A DNA stretch of 64,000 nucleotides, taken from positions 1-64,000 of the forward strand of contig JAYRFK010000043.1 in NCBI GenBank assembly GCA_041908445.1. The letters are read 5' to 3'. Source of the stretch: JAEUJM01 sp041908445 (GTDB lineage Bacteria > Actinomycetota > Acidimicrobiia > Acidimicrobiales > DATDAH01). Of this stretch, positions 40,717 through 49,773 are shown piece after piece. Below the pieces are notes generated by a model. It did no database searches. It was given only the letters and a program-made list of their open reading frames with translations, and was not told where the DNA came from. The translations under genes were made by a program, and so were the position numbers. Position 1 is the first letter of the stretch. Each line of letters opens with the position of its first letter.

Positions 40717-42341
40717 TCCCCGCCCTCCCCGTGGTCGGCGCCGTGCTCGGTCTCAGCAGGCGGGTTGGCGGCGATGAGCTCGGCGCCCACGGCGGCGCCG
40801 GCGGTGGCGACCTCGGGCTCGCGGTAGTCGCTGAACTCCTCGACGTGGGCGATGAGCTCGGACACCGAGGGGTCGATGCGGTCGAGGGCGGGCTTGGGGT
40901 ACACGCCGAGGAAGACGATGAGGCCGATGAGCGGGACCATCACGAGGGCCTCCCAGCCCTTGAGGTCGCCCATTTCGCGGTTGGCGTCGTCGGTGGGCCC
41001 GTGGAACACCCGCTGGTAGGCCCAGAGCAGGTAGATGGCGGCGAGGACGACCCCGAAGGCAGCGGCGACGGTCCACCACCGGGCGGTGAGGAACGAGCCG
41101 GTGAGGATCAGGAACTCGCCCACGAAGCCGTTCAGGCCGGGCAGGCCGATGGAGGCGAACAGCGTCACCGTGAAGAAGGCGGCCAGGATCGGCGCCGCGG
41201 TCTGCAGACCCTTGAGCTCGGAGATCTGGCGGGTGTGGCGGCGTTCGTAGATGAAGCCGACCAGGAGGAACAGGGCGCCGGTCGAGAGGCCGTGGTTGAC
41301 CATCTGGAGCACCCCGCCCGACAGGCCCTGCTGGGTGAGGGCGAAGGTGCCGAGCACGATGAAGCCGAGGTGGGCCACCGAGGAGTAGGCGACCAGCCGC
41401 TTCAGGTCCTTCTGCATGGTGGCGACGATGGCGGCGTAGAGGATGCCGATCGTGCCCAGCGTCAACAGCAGCGGGGCGAAGTACACCGTCGCCTCGGGGA
41501 ACAGGTAGAGCCCGAAGCGCAGGAAGCCGTAGGTGCCGAGCTTGAGCATGACGGCGGCGAGGATCACCGAGCCCGCCGTCGGCGCCTCGGTGTGGGCGTC
41601 GGGCAGCCAGGTGTGCACCGGGAACAGCGGCGTCTTGATGGCGAAGGCGAGGGCGAAGGCGAGGAAGATCCACCGCCCCGTCGTCGCCGCGACCGACTGG
41701 GTGTTCGCCAGCTCGACGAGGTCGAACGTGATCGGGTTGCCGCTCGCCTTCGCGCTGAGGATGACGAGCGAGATGATCCCGACCAGCATCAGGGCCGAGC
41801 CGAACATCGTGAACAGGAAGAACTTCAGCGCCGCGTAGACCCGCTTCCCGTGGCCCCAGCCGCCGATGAGGAAGTACATCGGGACGAGGACGATCTCGAA
41901 GAAGACGAAGAAGACGAACAGGTCCAACGCCAGGAACACGCCGAGGCAGCCGGCCTCGAGCACGAGCAGCCAGGCGTAGTACGGCTTCGGGTCGTGGTGC
42001 GGGGCCGACCCCAACATCGCGATCGGGAAGATGATCCCGGTCAGGACGACGAGCAGCAGCGAGATGCCGTCGACGCCGAGGTGCCACGAGATGCCGAGAT
42101 CCTGGACCCACGGGTGGATGGTGACGAACTGGAAGCCCTCGGCGCCGGTCTTGAAGGCGGCGAGGAGCCAGAGCGTGAGCGCCCCGGTGGCGGCCGCGAA
42201 GAGGACCGCGGTGAGGCGGACCAGCTCGGGCCGGCGCTTGGGCAGGAGGGCGACGACCAGGGCGCCGAGGCCCGGCAGCAGCACCAGGGTGGTGAGCAGC
42301 GGGAACGACGGGCTGGCGTCGGAGACCGAGGCGAACATCAC
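40713..42341 (-). CDS. nuoM: NADH-quinone oxidoreductase subunit M (14-gene set)
   Basis: A 542-residue antiporter-like subunit with Glu in FFEIVLVPMYFLIGGWGHGK and Lys in IKTPLFPVHTWLPDAHTEAP. The C-terminus carries an extra acidic/Ala/His tail (AETEHGADHGEGGE) not seen in the paralogue at 24923-26443. Overlaps nuoL and nuoN by four bases each. Confidence 0.96.
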   Translation of the reverse strand: MMFASVSDASPSFPLLTTLVLLPGLGALVVALLPKRRPELVRLTAVLFAAATGALTLWLLAAFKTGAEGFQFVTIHPWVQDLGISWHLGVDGISLLLVVLTGIIFPIAMLGSAPHHDPKPYYAWLLVLEAGCLGVFLALDLFVFFVFFEIVLVPMYFLIGGWGHGKRVYAALKFFLFTMFGSALMLVGIISLVILSAKASGNPITFDLVELANTQSVAATTGRWIFLAFALAFAIKTPLFPVHTWLPDAHTEAPTAGSVILAAVMLKLGTYGFLRFGLYLFPEATVYFAPLLLTLGTIGILYAAIVATMQKDLKRLVAYSSVAHLGFIVLGTFALTQQGLSGGVLQMVNHGLSTGALFLLVGFIYERRHTRQISELKGLQTAAPILAAFFTVTLFASIGLPGLNGFVGEFLILTGSFLTARWWTVAAAFGVVLAAIYLLWAYQRVFHGPTDDANREMGDLKGWEALVMVPLIGLIVFLGVYPKPALDRIDPSVSELIAHVEEFSDYREPEVATAGAAVGAELIAANPPAETEHGADHGEGGE

Positions 42342-44320
42342 ACGCCCGCCCGGGTCAGGAACCAGGCCGCGAGGAGCACGGCGCCGATGGCCACCCCCAG
42401 GGCGTAGTTGCGGACGTAGCCCGTCTGGACCTTGCGCAGGCCGAGCGAGCCGCCCCGGACGAGGGTGGCCACGCCGTTGACCGCGCCGTCGATGATCCGG
42501 GTGTCCACGAACACCATGGCGTTGAAGAGCCAGGTGCCCGGGCCCGAGACGAAGGCGGCGTAGCCCTCGTCGATGCGCCAGGCCCGACTGAGGATCTCCT
42601 TGTCGAAGACCTTGGCGTCGATCTTGTGGGCCAGGTACGTGCGGTAGGCCACGAAGATGCCGACGAGGCAGACCAGCACGGAGATGCCGGCCAGCGCGAA
42701 CTGCATCGCCCCGGCCACGTCCATGTGGGTCTCGGCCCCCTCGACGACCGGTTCGAGCCAGGTCTCGAGGAAGCGGAAGTTGAGGCTGAAGGGCAGGTTG
42801 AACACGCCGGCGCCGACCGAGAACACCGCGAGGACGATCAGCGGCAAGGTCATGGTGGGCGGCGACTCGTGGGGGTGGAAGTCCTCGGGCAGGGCGTGGT
42901 GGCCTCCGTGGACGACCGCCTCGGGGGTCGCGTCCTCGGCGCCCTCACCCTCCGCCTCGACGTCGGTCGCGGCCTCGCCGGGCAGGGCGTCGTGCCAGCG
43001 GGGCTCGCCGAAGAAGGTGAGGAACATGAGGCGGGACATGTAGAAGGCGGTCAGGAGGGCGGTGACCAGGCCCACGACCCAGAGCACCTTGTTGTCCTGC
43101 CAGGCGAACAGGAGGATGTCGTCCTTCGACCAGAAGCCGGCGAAGGGCGGGATGCCGGCGATGGCGAGCCAACCGACGAGGAACGTCCAGAAGGTGATGG
43201 GCATGTACTTGCGCAGGCCGCCCATCCGGCGCATGTCCTGCTCCTCGTGCATGCCGTGGATCACCGAGCCGGCGGCGAGGAACATCAGGCCCTTGAAGAA
43301 GGCGTGCGTGATCATGTGGAAGCCGGCGGCGATGTAGGCGCCGGTGCCGATGGCCATGAACATGTACCCGAGCTGGCTGACCGTGGAGTAGGCCAGCACC
43401 TTCTTGATGTCGTTCTGGCCGATGGCGATGGTGGCCGCGAGCAGGGCGGTGGCGGCGCCGATGGCCGCGATCAGGCCGGGCAGCCAGTCCGACGAGGCTG
43501 CGAGCATGGGGTTGATGCGGATCATCAGGTAGACGCCGGCGGTGACCATGGTCGCGGCGTGGATGAGCGCCGACACCGGGGTCGGGCCCGCCATGGCGTC
43601 GGGCAGCCAGACGTAGAGCGGGATCTGGGCGGACTTGCCCACCGCGCCGACGAAGAGCAGTGCGGCGATGGCGGTGACCGTCGTGGTGGCCATGGAACCG
43701 GCGGCCGGCAGCACCTCGAGGTACGAGAGCGAGCCCACCGTCAAGAAGGTGAGGAAGATGGCCAGCATGAAGCCGACGTCACCGATGCGGTTGGTGACGA
43801 ACGCCTTCTTGCCGGCGACCGCGTTGGCCTCCTCGGTGAACCAGAACGAGATGAGGAAGTACGAGCACAGGCCCACGCCCTCCCAGCCCACGAAGGTGAG
43901 CAGGAGGCTGTCGCCGAGGACGAGCACCAGCATGGAGAAGACGAACAGGTTCAGGTAGACGAAGAACCGCCCGAACTTCGGGTCCCCATGCATGTACCCG
44001 ATCGAGTACACGTGGATCAGCGCGGCGATGCCCGTGACGAACATGCACATGCTGATCGACAGCGGGTCGGCGAGGGTGCCGACGTCGACGTGCAGGCCGC
44101 CGACCGGCAGCCAGGTGTAGAGCACGTCGACGACCGTGCGCTCCTCGGCCGGCATCGACTGCAGGTCGAAGAAGACCGCGAGGGTGACGAGGAACGACCC
44201 CGCCACCGTGAGGGTGCCGATGATGCCGGGCCACGGCTCCTTGAGGCGCTGGCCCCCGAAGAGCAGCACCAGGAAGCCGACGAGCGGCAGCAGGGGGATC
44301 AGCCAGACGTAGTCGACCAC
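42338..44320 (-). CDS. nuoL: NADH-quinone oxidoreductase subunit L (14-gene set)
   Basis: A 660-residue subunit. Core residues are in GWEGVGLCSYFLISFWFTEE and VGKSAQIPLYVWLPDAMAGP. An acidic and His-rich loop (AEGEGAEDATPEA, then HGGHHALPEDFHPH, about residues 445-480) interrupts the late transmembrane region. The long horizontal helix region is present at the C-terminus. GTG start at 44318-44320, 9 bp after nuoK. Confidence 0.96.
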   Translation of the reverse strand: MVDYVWLIPLLPLVGFLVLLFGGQRLKEPWPGIIGTLTVAGSFLVTLAVFFDLQSMPAEERTVVDVLYTWLPVGGLHVDVGTLADPLSISMCMFVTGIAALIHVYSIGYMHGDPKFGRFFVYLNLFVFSMLVLVLGDSLLLTFVGWEGVGLCSYFLISFWFTEEANAVAGKKAFVTNRIGDVGFMLAIFLTFLTVGSLSYLEVLPAAGSMATTTVTAIAALLFVGAVGKSAQIPLYVWLPDAMAGPTPVSALIHAATMVTAGVYLMIRINPMLAASSDWLPGLIAAIGAATALLAATIAIGQNDIKKVLAYSTVSQLGYMFMAIGTGAYIAAGFHMITHAFFKGLMFLAAGSVIHGMHEEQDMRRMGGLRKYMPITFWTFLVGWLAIAGIPPFAGFWSKDDILLFAWQDNKVLWVVGLVTALLTAFYMSRLMFLTFFGEPRWHDALPGEAATDVEAEGEGAEDATPEAVVHGGHHALPEDFHPHESPPTMTLPLIVLAVFSVGAGVFNLPFSLNFRFLETWLEPVVEGAETHMDVAGAMQFALAGISVLVCLVGIFVAYRTYLAHKIDAKVFDKEILSRAWRIDEGYAAFVSGPGTWLFNAMVFVDTRIIDGAVNGVATLVRGGSLGLRKVQTGYVRNYALGVAIGAVLLAAWFLTRAGV

Positions 44321-44329
44321 GGTGCCGCC

Positions 44330-44647
44330 CTAGCCCTTCAGCGTCGAGAGGTCGTCCGCGGTGGCGCCCGGGCGCCGGCGGAGGATGGCCACGATGAGCC
44401 CGAGGCCGACGACGACCTCGGCCGCAGCCACCACGAGCACGAAGAACACCACCACCTGGCCGCCGATGTCACCGAGCATGGTGCCGAAGGCGACGAAGGT
44501 GAGGTTGACCGCGTTGAGCATGAGCTCGATGCACATGAACATCACGAGCGGGTTGCGGCGCACCAGGAGCCCGAAGGCCCCGATGGCGAACAGCACCGCG
44601 CCGAGGGCGAGGTACCAGCTCGGGGTGACCTCGATGGCGGCGATCAC
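44330..44647 (-). CDS. nuoK: NADH-quinone oxidoreductase subunit K (14-gene set)
   Basis: A 105-residue, three-span subunit with the two membrane Glu residues in VMFMCIELMLNAVNLTFVAF and VLVVAAAEVVVGLGLIVAIL. It overlaps nuoJ by four bases. Confidence 0.96.
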   Translation of the reverse strand: MIAAIEVTPSWYLALGAVLFAIGAFGLLVRRNPLVMFMCIELMLNAVNLTFVAFGTMLGDIGGQVVVFFVLVVAAAEVVVGLGLIVAILRRRPGATADDLSTLKG

Positions 44648-45192
44648 GAGCCCACCTCCTCGGCGTCGGCGTCCTCGTCGTCGCCCTTGTTGGCGAGCAC
44701 GACGGCGCCGACCACCGCGATGGTGAGCAGGATGGCCGTGATCTCGAACGCCAGCACGTAGTCGGTGAACAGCACCGTGCCGAGCTGGTTGATGTTCGGG
44801 ACGGTGTCGGAGATGGCCTCGGTGGCGGCGTGCAGGCCGGTGGCCGGGGTGTCGCCGCCGAGCAGCGCCACCAGCAGCACCGCCAGGCCGGCGGCCGCGG
44901 TCAGGATGGCGAGCGGGCGCTGGCCGATGAGCGGGTCGACGCTGAGGTCCTCAGCCTGGTCGACGCCGAGCAGCATCAGCACGAACAGGAAGAGCACCAC
45001 GATGGCGCCGGCGTAGACGATGACCTGCACCGCGGCCAGGAACTGCGCGTCCTGGGCGATGAAGAGCACGGCGATGCCGAACAGGGTGGCGACGAGCGAC
45101 AGCGCCGCGTGCACCGGGTTGCGCGAGAGGATGACCCCGAACGCACCGGCGAGCACGATCGCCGCGCTGACCACGAAGACGACGAGATCCAT
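44644..45192 (-). CDS. nuoJ: NADH-quinone oxidoreductase subunit J (14-gene set)
   Basis: A 182-residue, five-span subunit with the conserved third helix LAAVQVIVYAGAIVVLFLFV. An acidic tail (KGDDEDADAEEVGS) ends the protein. Start and stop abut nuoI and nuoK. Confidence 0.95.
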   Translation of the reverse strand: MDLVVFVVSAAIVLAGAFGVILSRNPVHAALSLVATLFGIAVLFIAQDAQFLAAVQVIVYAGAIVVLFLFVLMLLGVDQAEDLSVDPLIGQRPLAILTAAAGLAVLLVALLGGDTPATGLHAATEAISDTVPNINQLGTVLFTDYVLAFEITAILLTIAVVGAVVLANKGDDEDADAEEVGS

Positions 45193-45872
45193 CAGTGGTG
45201 GCCCTCCTCGTGGCCGCCGTGGCCGTGGTCGTCCTCGACGGGGAGGTCGTGCTCGGCGTCGTCGGCCGCGTCGGCGGTCTGGCCCTGCTCGGGGGCCCGC
45301 ACGCCGTAGCCGAGCTCGCCCGCCCAGGCGACCCGGCCCACGTAGTTGGCGTTGCCCGCGGGGGCGGTGGCGCGCATCCAGGCCGACGTGTTGGCGTCGT
45401 CGCCCTCGCGCCAGTCCTCCCAGGGCAGCTGCTTGGGCTTGCCGTCGTCGCCGACGACGAGCTCCTCGCGGGTGTAGATGGCGTCCTGGCGGCTGGTGAA
45501 GGAGAACTCGAACAACTTCGACTCGGTGATGGCCTCGGTGGGGCAGGCCTCCACGCAGAGGTCGCAGTGGATGCAGCGCAGGTAGTTGATCTCGTAGACG
45601 AAGCCCCAGCGCTCACCCGGGCTGACCGGGTCGTCGGGCGGGTTGTCGGCGCCCCGCACGTAGATGCAGCGGGCGGGGCACACGCCGGCGCAGAGCTCGC
45701 AGCCGATGCACTTCTCCATGCCGTCCTCGTACCGGTTCAGCACGTGGCGGCCGTGGCGGCGCACCGCGATGGGCGCCTTCGCCTTGGGGTACTCGTCGGT
45801 GAGGCGTTCCTCGAAGAGCTTCTTGAAGGTGACGCCGAAGCCGCGGATGTAGTCGAACGGGTCATTCGCCAT
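45192..45872 (-). CDS. nuoI: NADH-quinone oxidoreductase subunit I with His-rich C-terminal extension (14-gene set)
   Basis: A 226-residue subunit with two [4Fe-4S] motifs, CIGCELCAGVCPARCIYV and CIHCDLCVEACPTEAI. It is about 60 residues longer than the paralogue at 29408-29896, the extra part ending in an acidic/His-rich tail (VEDDHGHGGHEEGHH) that may bind metal or be disordered. Standard position between nuoH and nuoJ. Confidence 0.96.
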   Translation of the reverse strand: MANDPFDYIRGFGVTFKKLFEERLTDEYPKAKAPIAVRRHGRHVLNRYEDGMEKCIGCELCAGVCPARCIYVRGADNPPDDPVSPGERWGFVYEINYLRCIHCDLCVEACPTEAITESKLFEFSFTSRQDAIYTREELVVGDDGKPKQLPWEDWREGDDANTSAWMRATAPAGNANYVGRVAWAGELGYGVRAPEQGQTADAADDAEHDLPVEDDHGHGGHEEGHH

Positions 45873-47062
45873 CAGGTGAACGCCTCCGTCTCGGTCTCTT
45901 CACGGCGCCGGCGGGCCGTGCCGATCGCGGCGTTCAGCAGGCCGGCGGCGGCCAGCAGCACCAGCACGGCGATGCCGAGCACCAGGGCGAGGTTCCAGTC
46001 CTCGTCCCGGGCGATGCGGAAGGCGCTGATGAGCAGCAGCCAGCCGAGGGCCAGCGGGATGAGCAGCTTCCAGCCGAGGTCCATGAGCTGGTCGTAGCGG
46101 AACCGGGGCAGGGTGGCCCGGAACCATACGAAGACGAACAGGAAGATGAACAGCTTCGTGAAGAACCAGAGGATCGGCCAGATCCAGTCGGGGCCGAACA
46201 GGATCGGGCCCGTCGGCCCGCCGAGGAAGAGGGTGACGATGATCGCCGACATCGTGACCGTGTTCATGAACTCGGCGAGGAAGAACAGGGCGAACCGGAT
46301 CGAGCTGTACTCGGTGTGGAAGCCGCCGACGAGCTCCTGCTCGGCCTCGACCAGGTCGAACGGCGGCCGGTTCAGCTCGGCGGTGGCCGCCATGATGAAG
46401 ATGACGAACGGCACGAAGCCGGCCGCCCACAGGTTCCACGAGTAGTCGGACTGGGTCGAGACGATGGTGTGGGTGCTGAGGCTCCCGGCCAGCAGCACGA
46501 TGGTCGCCACCGAGAGGCCGAGGGCGGCCTCGTAGGAGACCATCTGGGCCGAGGCGCGGACCGAGCCGAGCAGCGGGTACTTCGAGCCCGACGACCAGCC
46601 GGCGAGCATCACGCCGTAGACCGCCACCGACGACATGGCCAGGGCGAGGAGGATGCCGATGGGCGGGTCGGCGAGCTGGGCGTAGGTGGTGTGGCCGAAC
46701 AGCTCGATGGTGCCGGATCCGCCGTCCATGAAGTTGCCCGCCACCGGGATGATCGCGAAGGTCAGGAAGGCGGGGACCAGCGAGAGGTACGGCGCCAGCT
46801 TGAACACCGTGAGGTCCGCCTTGTCGGGCTTCGAGTCCTCCTTGAAGAAGAGCTTGATGCCGTCGGCGAGGGTCTGGAGCAGGCCCCAGGGCCCGGCCCG
46901 GTTGGGGCCGATGCGGTTCTGCATGTCCGAGATGACCTTGCGCTCGAACCACACCATGAACATCACCGCGACCATCAGGAACGCGAAGGTGATGACGGTC
47001 TTGAAGACCACGATGAGGACGACGGTCAGGTCGACCCCGTCGGAGAACAGCGGGTCGCCCAT
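45872..47062 (-). CDS. nuoH: NADH-quinone oxidoreductase subunit H (14-gene set)
   Basis: A 396-residue, eight-span subunit. Conserved loops are QNRIGPNRAGPWGLLQTLAD, KPDKADLTVFKLAPYLSLVP and PFDLVEAEQELVGGFHTEYS, with ATLPRFRYDQLMDLGWK near the end. An additional C-terminal span and basic tail (LLNAAIGTARRRREETE) extend it relative to the paralogue. Confidence 0.96.
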   Translation of the reverse strand: MGDPLFSDGVDLTVVLIVVFKTVITFAFLMVAVMFMVWFERKVISDMQNRIGPNRAGPWGLLQTLADGIKLFFKEDSKPDKADLTVFKLAPYLSLVPAFLTFAIIPVAGNFMDGGSGTIELFGHTTYAQLADPPIGILLALAMSSVAVYGVMLAGWSSGSKYPLLGSVRASAQMVSYEAALGLSVATIVLLAGSLSTHTIVSTQSDYSWNLWAAGFVPFVIFIMAATAELNRPPFDLVEAEQELVGGFHTEYSSIRFALFFLAEFMNTVTMSAIIVTLFLGGPTGPILFGPDWIWPILWFFTKLFIFLFVFVWFRATLPRFRYDQLMDLGWKLLIPLALGWLLLISAFRIARDEDWNLALVLGIAVLVLLAAAGLLNAAIGTARRRREETETEAFT

Positions 47063-49773
47063 CAGCTCGCACCCCCCTCGTCAGCGGTGACGGACTCGAT
47101 GCGCACGACGGTGACGGGCTCGGTGACGTCGACCAGGGCGGCGGCGTCGGCGCCGGGCTGGCGGAAGGCCAGGGCGGCGGTTCCGGCGGCCAGGCCCTTG
47201 TCGGCCACGGCGGGGACGATCACATCGCCGCGGGCGGAGCGGATGCGCACCTCGGTCACGCCGGCCACGCCCACACCGAGGCGGTCGTGGTCCTTCGGGG
47301 CGAGGTGGACGGCCGCGGCCGGGGCCAGCTTCGCCAGCGAGGGCGAGTGGGCCACGAGCGTGCCCTCGTCGTAGAGCTTGCGGCCGACCAGGAGGCGCAG
47401 CGAGTAGGCGTCGGTGGCCGCCGGTGCCGGGGCCGCGGGGGCGCCCGCGAAGGTGAGGGGCTCGGGACGGGCGGGGCCGGCGACGGCGACCTCGTCGGTC
47501 GCCTCGGTGTCATCGGCCTCGTCGCCGCCGTCGGCGGTGGCGTCGGCGTCGACGGCCTCATCGGCGGTGGCCTCGGCCTCGGGGGCGTCCTCCGCCTCGC
47601 CGGTGTCGTCGGCCTCGGCGGTGTCGTCGGCCTCGTCGACGGCGACCAGGTCGGCGGGCAGCGGCACCACGAAGCCGTCGGTGGCGGCCTCGGAGGCCAG
47701 CAGCTCGAGCGTGAGGCCGGCGTGGACGGCCGACACCTCGGCGATCTCCTCCCAGATGTCGCCGGCCGACTCGAGGCCGAGGTCGGCGTCGAGGCGCAGC
47801 GCCAGCTCGGCCGCGATCATCCAGTCGGCGCGAGCGGTGCCTGGGGGCGTCACCCGCTGGGTGACCCGGCTGACCCGGCCCTCGATGTTGGTCGTGGTGC
47901 CGTCCACCTCTGCGTAGCCGGCCGCGGCGAGCACCACGTCGGCGTGCTCGTTCGAGGCGGTGCGGAACAGGTCGACCGAGATCACCGAGCCGGCGCCCTC
48001 CAGGCCCCGGCGGGCCAGGTCGGCGTCGGGGACGTCGACCAGTGGGTCGGCGCCGAGCAGCACCAGGCACCCGATGCGACCGTCGGCGGCGGCGGCGAGG
48101 ATGCCCGCGGTGTCGAGGCCGGCCTCGGCCGGCACCGCGCCCCAGTGGTGGGCGAAGAAGTCCCGGCCGTCGTCGAGGGCCACCCGACCGGGGAGCACGC
48201 CGGGGGCGAGGCCGAGGTCGAGGGCGCCGTGGACGTTCGAGCGGCGGAGGGCGGAGAGGAAGCGGGCGTCGGGACGGGCGTCGGCCACCGCGGCGGCGGC
48301 CTCCACGACCCCGGCGGCGGACTCGGCCAGGGACGCCCGACCGAGCACCACGGTGAGAGCGCCGCCGGCGAGGGCGTCGCGGGCCCGGGCCACGGCATCG
48401 GCGTCGACCCCGGTCGGGGCGGCGCCACCCGAGAGCAGGGCCCGCACGACCGCGGCGGCGTCGCCCGGCTGGTGGCGCAGCGACTCGGCGGCGTGGGGGG
48501 TCAGGCCGGTGGCGTTCGAGGAGACCTCGATGATGCGCACGCCGTCGGAGACGGCGGCGTGGCGGAGGCGCAGGTGCAGGACCGGCAGCTCCTCCTTGAG
48601 GTCGGGGGCGAGCAGCAGCACGGTGCCGCCCGGGGCGCAGGCCTCGTCGATGGTGGCCTTGGGCAGGCCGAGCACGACCTCGGCGGGCAGGCCGTCGGCG
48701 AGCTGGGCGTCCACGTGGTCGGTGCCGAGCACGCCCTTGGCCAGCTTGGCCCAGGCGTACGCCGACTCGTTGGTGAGGCGGGCGCCGCCGATCACGGCGA
48801 TCGAGCCGGGCCCGCCGGCGTCGAGGGCCGAGCGGAGGTGGCCGGCGGCGGCCTTGAGGGCCTCGTTCCACGACGCCTCGGCGAGCTCGCCGCCGGCGCC
48901 GCGCACCAGCGGGGCGCCGAGGCGGTCCTCACTGTTGACGGCCTCGAAGTCGAAGCGGCCCTTGTCGCAGAGCCAGCCCCAGTTGACCGGGTCGATGTCC
49001 TGGCCCTGGTATCGCAGGACCCGGTCGCGCGAGGTGTGAATCGACACGCGGCAGCCGACCGAGCACGAGGTGCAGGTCGACTCGGTCTCGACGAGGTCCC
49101 AGGGCCGGGCCTTGAAGCGGTAGGGGCGGGCGGTCAGGGCACCCACCGGGCAGATCTGCACGGTGTTGCCGCTGAAGTACGAGGAGAACGGGTCGTCGGG
49201 GAAGGTCGCGATCTCGGTGCGCGAGCCCCGCTCGGTGAAGTGGATCAGGGGGTCGCCGGCGACCTCCTTGGCGAAGCGGGTGCAGCGGTCGCAGAGGATG
49301 CAACGCTCGCGGTCGAGGTAGACGTTCTCGCTGATCGCGATGGGCTTCGCGTAGTGGCGCTTCTCCTCGACGAAGCGGCTCTCCCCGGGCCCGTAGGCGA
49401 TGGTCTGGTCCTGGAGGGGGCACTCGCCGCCCTTGTCGCAGACCGGGCAGTCGAGCGGGTGGTTGAGCAGGAGGAACTCGAGGATGCCGTCCTGGGCCTT
49501 CTTGGTGCCTTCCGACTCGGTGTTCACCACCATGTCGGGGGCGACCTCGATCATGCAGGAGGGCTGCAGGGCGGGGCCGCGGCCGCTGTCGATGTCGACG
49601 ATGCACATGCGGCACATGCCCACCGGCTTCATCCGCGGGTGGTAGCAGAAGTGGGGGATGTAGACGCCGGCGCGCTCGGCGGCGGCGATGACGAGCTCGC
49701 CCTTCTCGGCCTCGACGGTCTGACCGTTGAGGGTGAAGGTGACCGTCTCGGTCTGGGGCGGCGTGTCGCTCAC
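47062..49773 (-). CDS. nuoG: NADH-quinone oxidoreductase subunit G (14-gene set)
   Basis: A 903-residue iron-sulfur subunit. N-terminal [2Fe-2S] ligands are in HFCYHPRMKPVGMCRMCIVD, the His-Cys3 N5 site in HPLDCPVCDKGGECPLQD, N4 in CILCDRCTRFAKEV with CPVGAL, and the extra N7 cluster in CTSCSVGCRVSI plus WLCDKGRF. The molybdopterin-oxidoreductase-like domain follows without a cofactor site. An insertion of about 60 Asp/Glu/Ala/Thr residues (about 705-770, repeats of EADDT) separates it from the C-terminal domain. GTG 49773 overlaps the nuoF stop by four bases. Confidence 0.95.
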   Translation of the reverse strand: MSDTPPQTETVTFTLNGQTVEAEKGELVIAAAERAGVYIPHFCYHPRMKPVGMCRMCIVDIDSGRGPALQPSCMIEVAPDMVVNTESEGTKKAQDGILEFLLLNHPLDCPVCDKGGECPLQDQTIAYGPGESRFVEEKRHYAKPIAISENVYLDRERCILCDRCTRFAKEVAGDPLIHFTERGSRTEIATFPDDPFSSYFSGNTVQICPVGALTARPYRFKARPWDLVETESTCTSCSVGCRVSIHTSRDRVLRYQGQDIDPVNWGWLCDKGRFDFEAVNSEDRLGAPLVRGAGGELAEASWNEALKAAAGHLRSALDAGGPGSIAVIGGARLTNESAYAWAKLAKGVLGTDHVDAQLADGLPAEVVLGLPKATIDEACAPGGTVLLLAPDLKEELPVLHLRLRHAAVSDGVRIIEVSSNATGLTPHAAESLRHQPGDAAAVVRALLSGGAAPTGVDADAVARARDALAGGALTVVLGRASLAESAAGVVEAAAAVADARPDARFLSALRRSNVHGALDLGLAPGVLPGRVALDDGRDFFAHHWGAVPAEAGLDTAGILAAAADGRIGCLVLLGADPLVDVPDADLARRGLEGAGSVISVDLFRTASNEHADVVLAAAGYAEVDGTTTNIEGRVSRVTQRVTPPGTARADWMIAAELALRLDADLGLESAGDIWEEIAEVSAVHAGLTLELLASEAATDGFVVPLPADLVAVDEADDTAEADDTGEAEDAPEAEATADEAVDADATADGGDEADDTEATDEVAVAGPARPEPLTFAGAPAAPAPAATDAYSLRLLVGRKLYDEGTLVAHSPSLAKLAPAAAVHLAPKDHDRLGVGVAGVTEVRIRSARGDVIVPAVADKGLAAGTAALAFRQPGADAAALVDVTEPVTVVRIESVTADEGGAS

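Noticed and set aside
40731..44761. Very long plus-strand open frames opposite nuoL and nuoM
   Set aside because: Antisense to well-conserved membrane subunits and composed of acidic/His/Gly shadow sequence without any recognisable domain.
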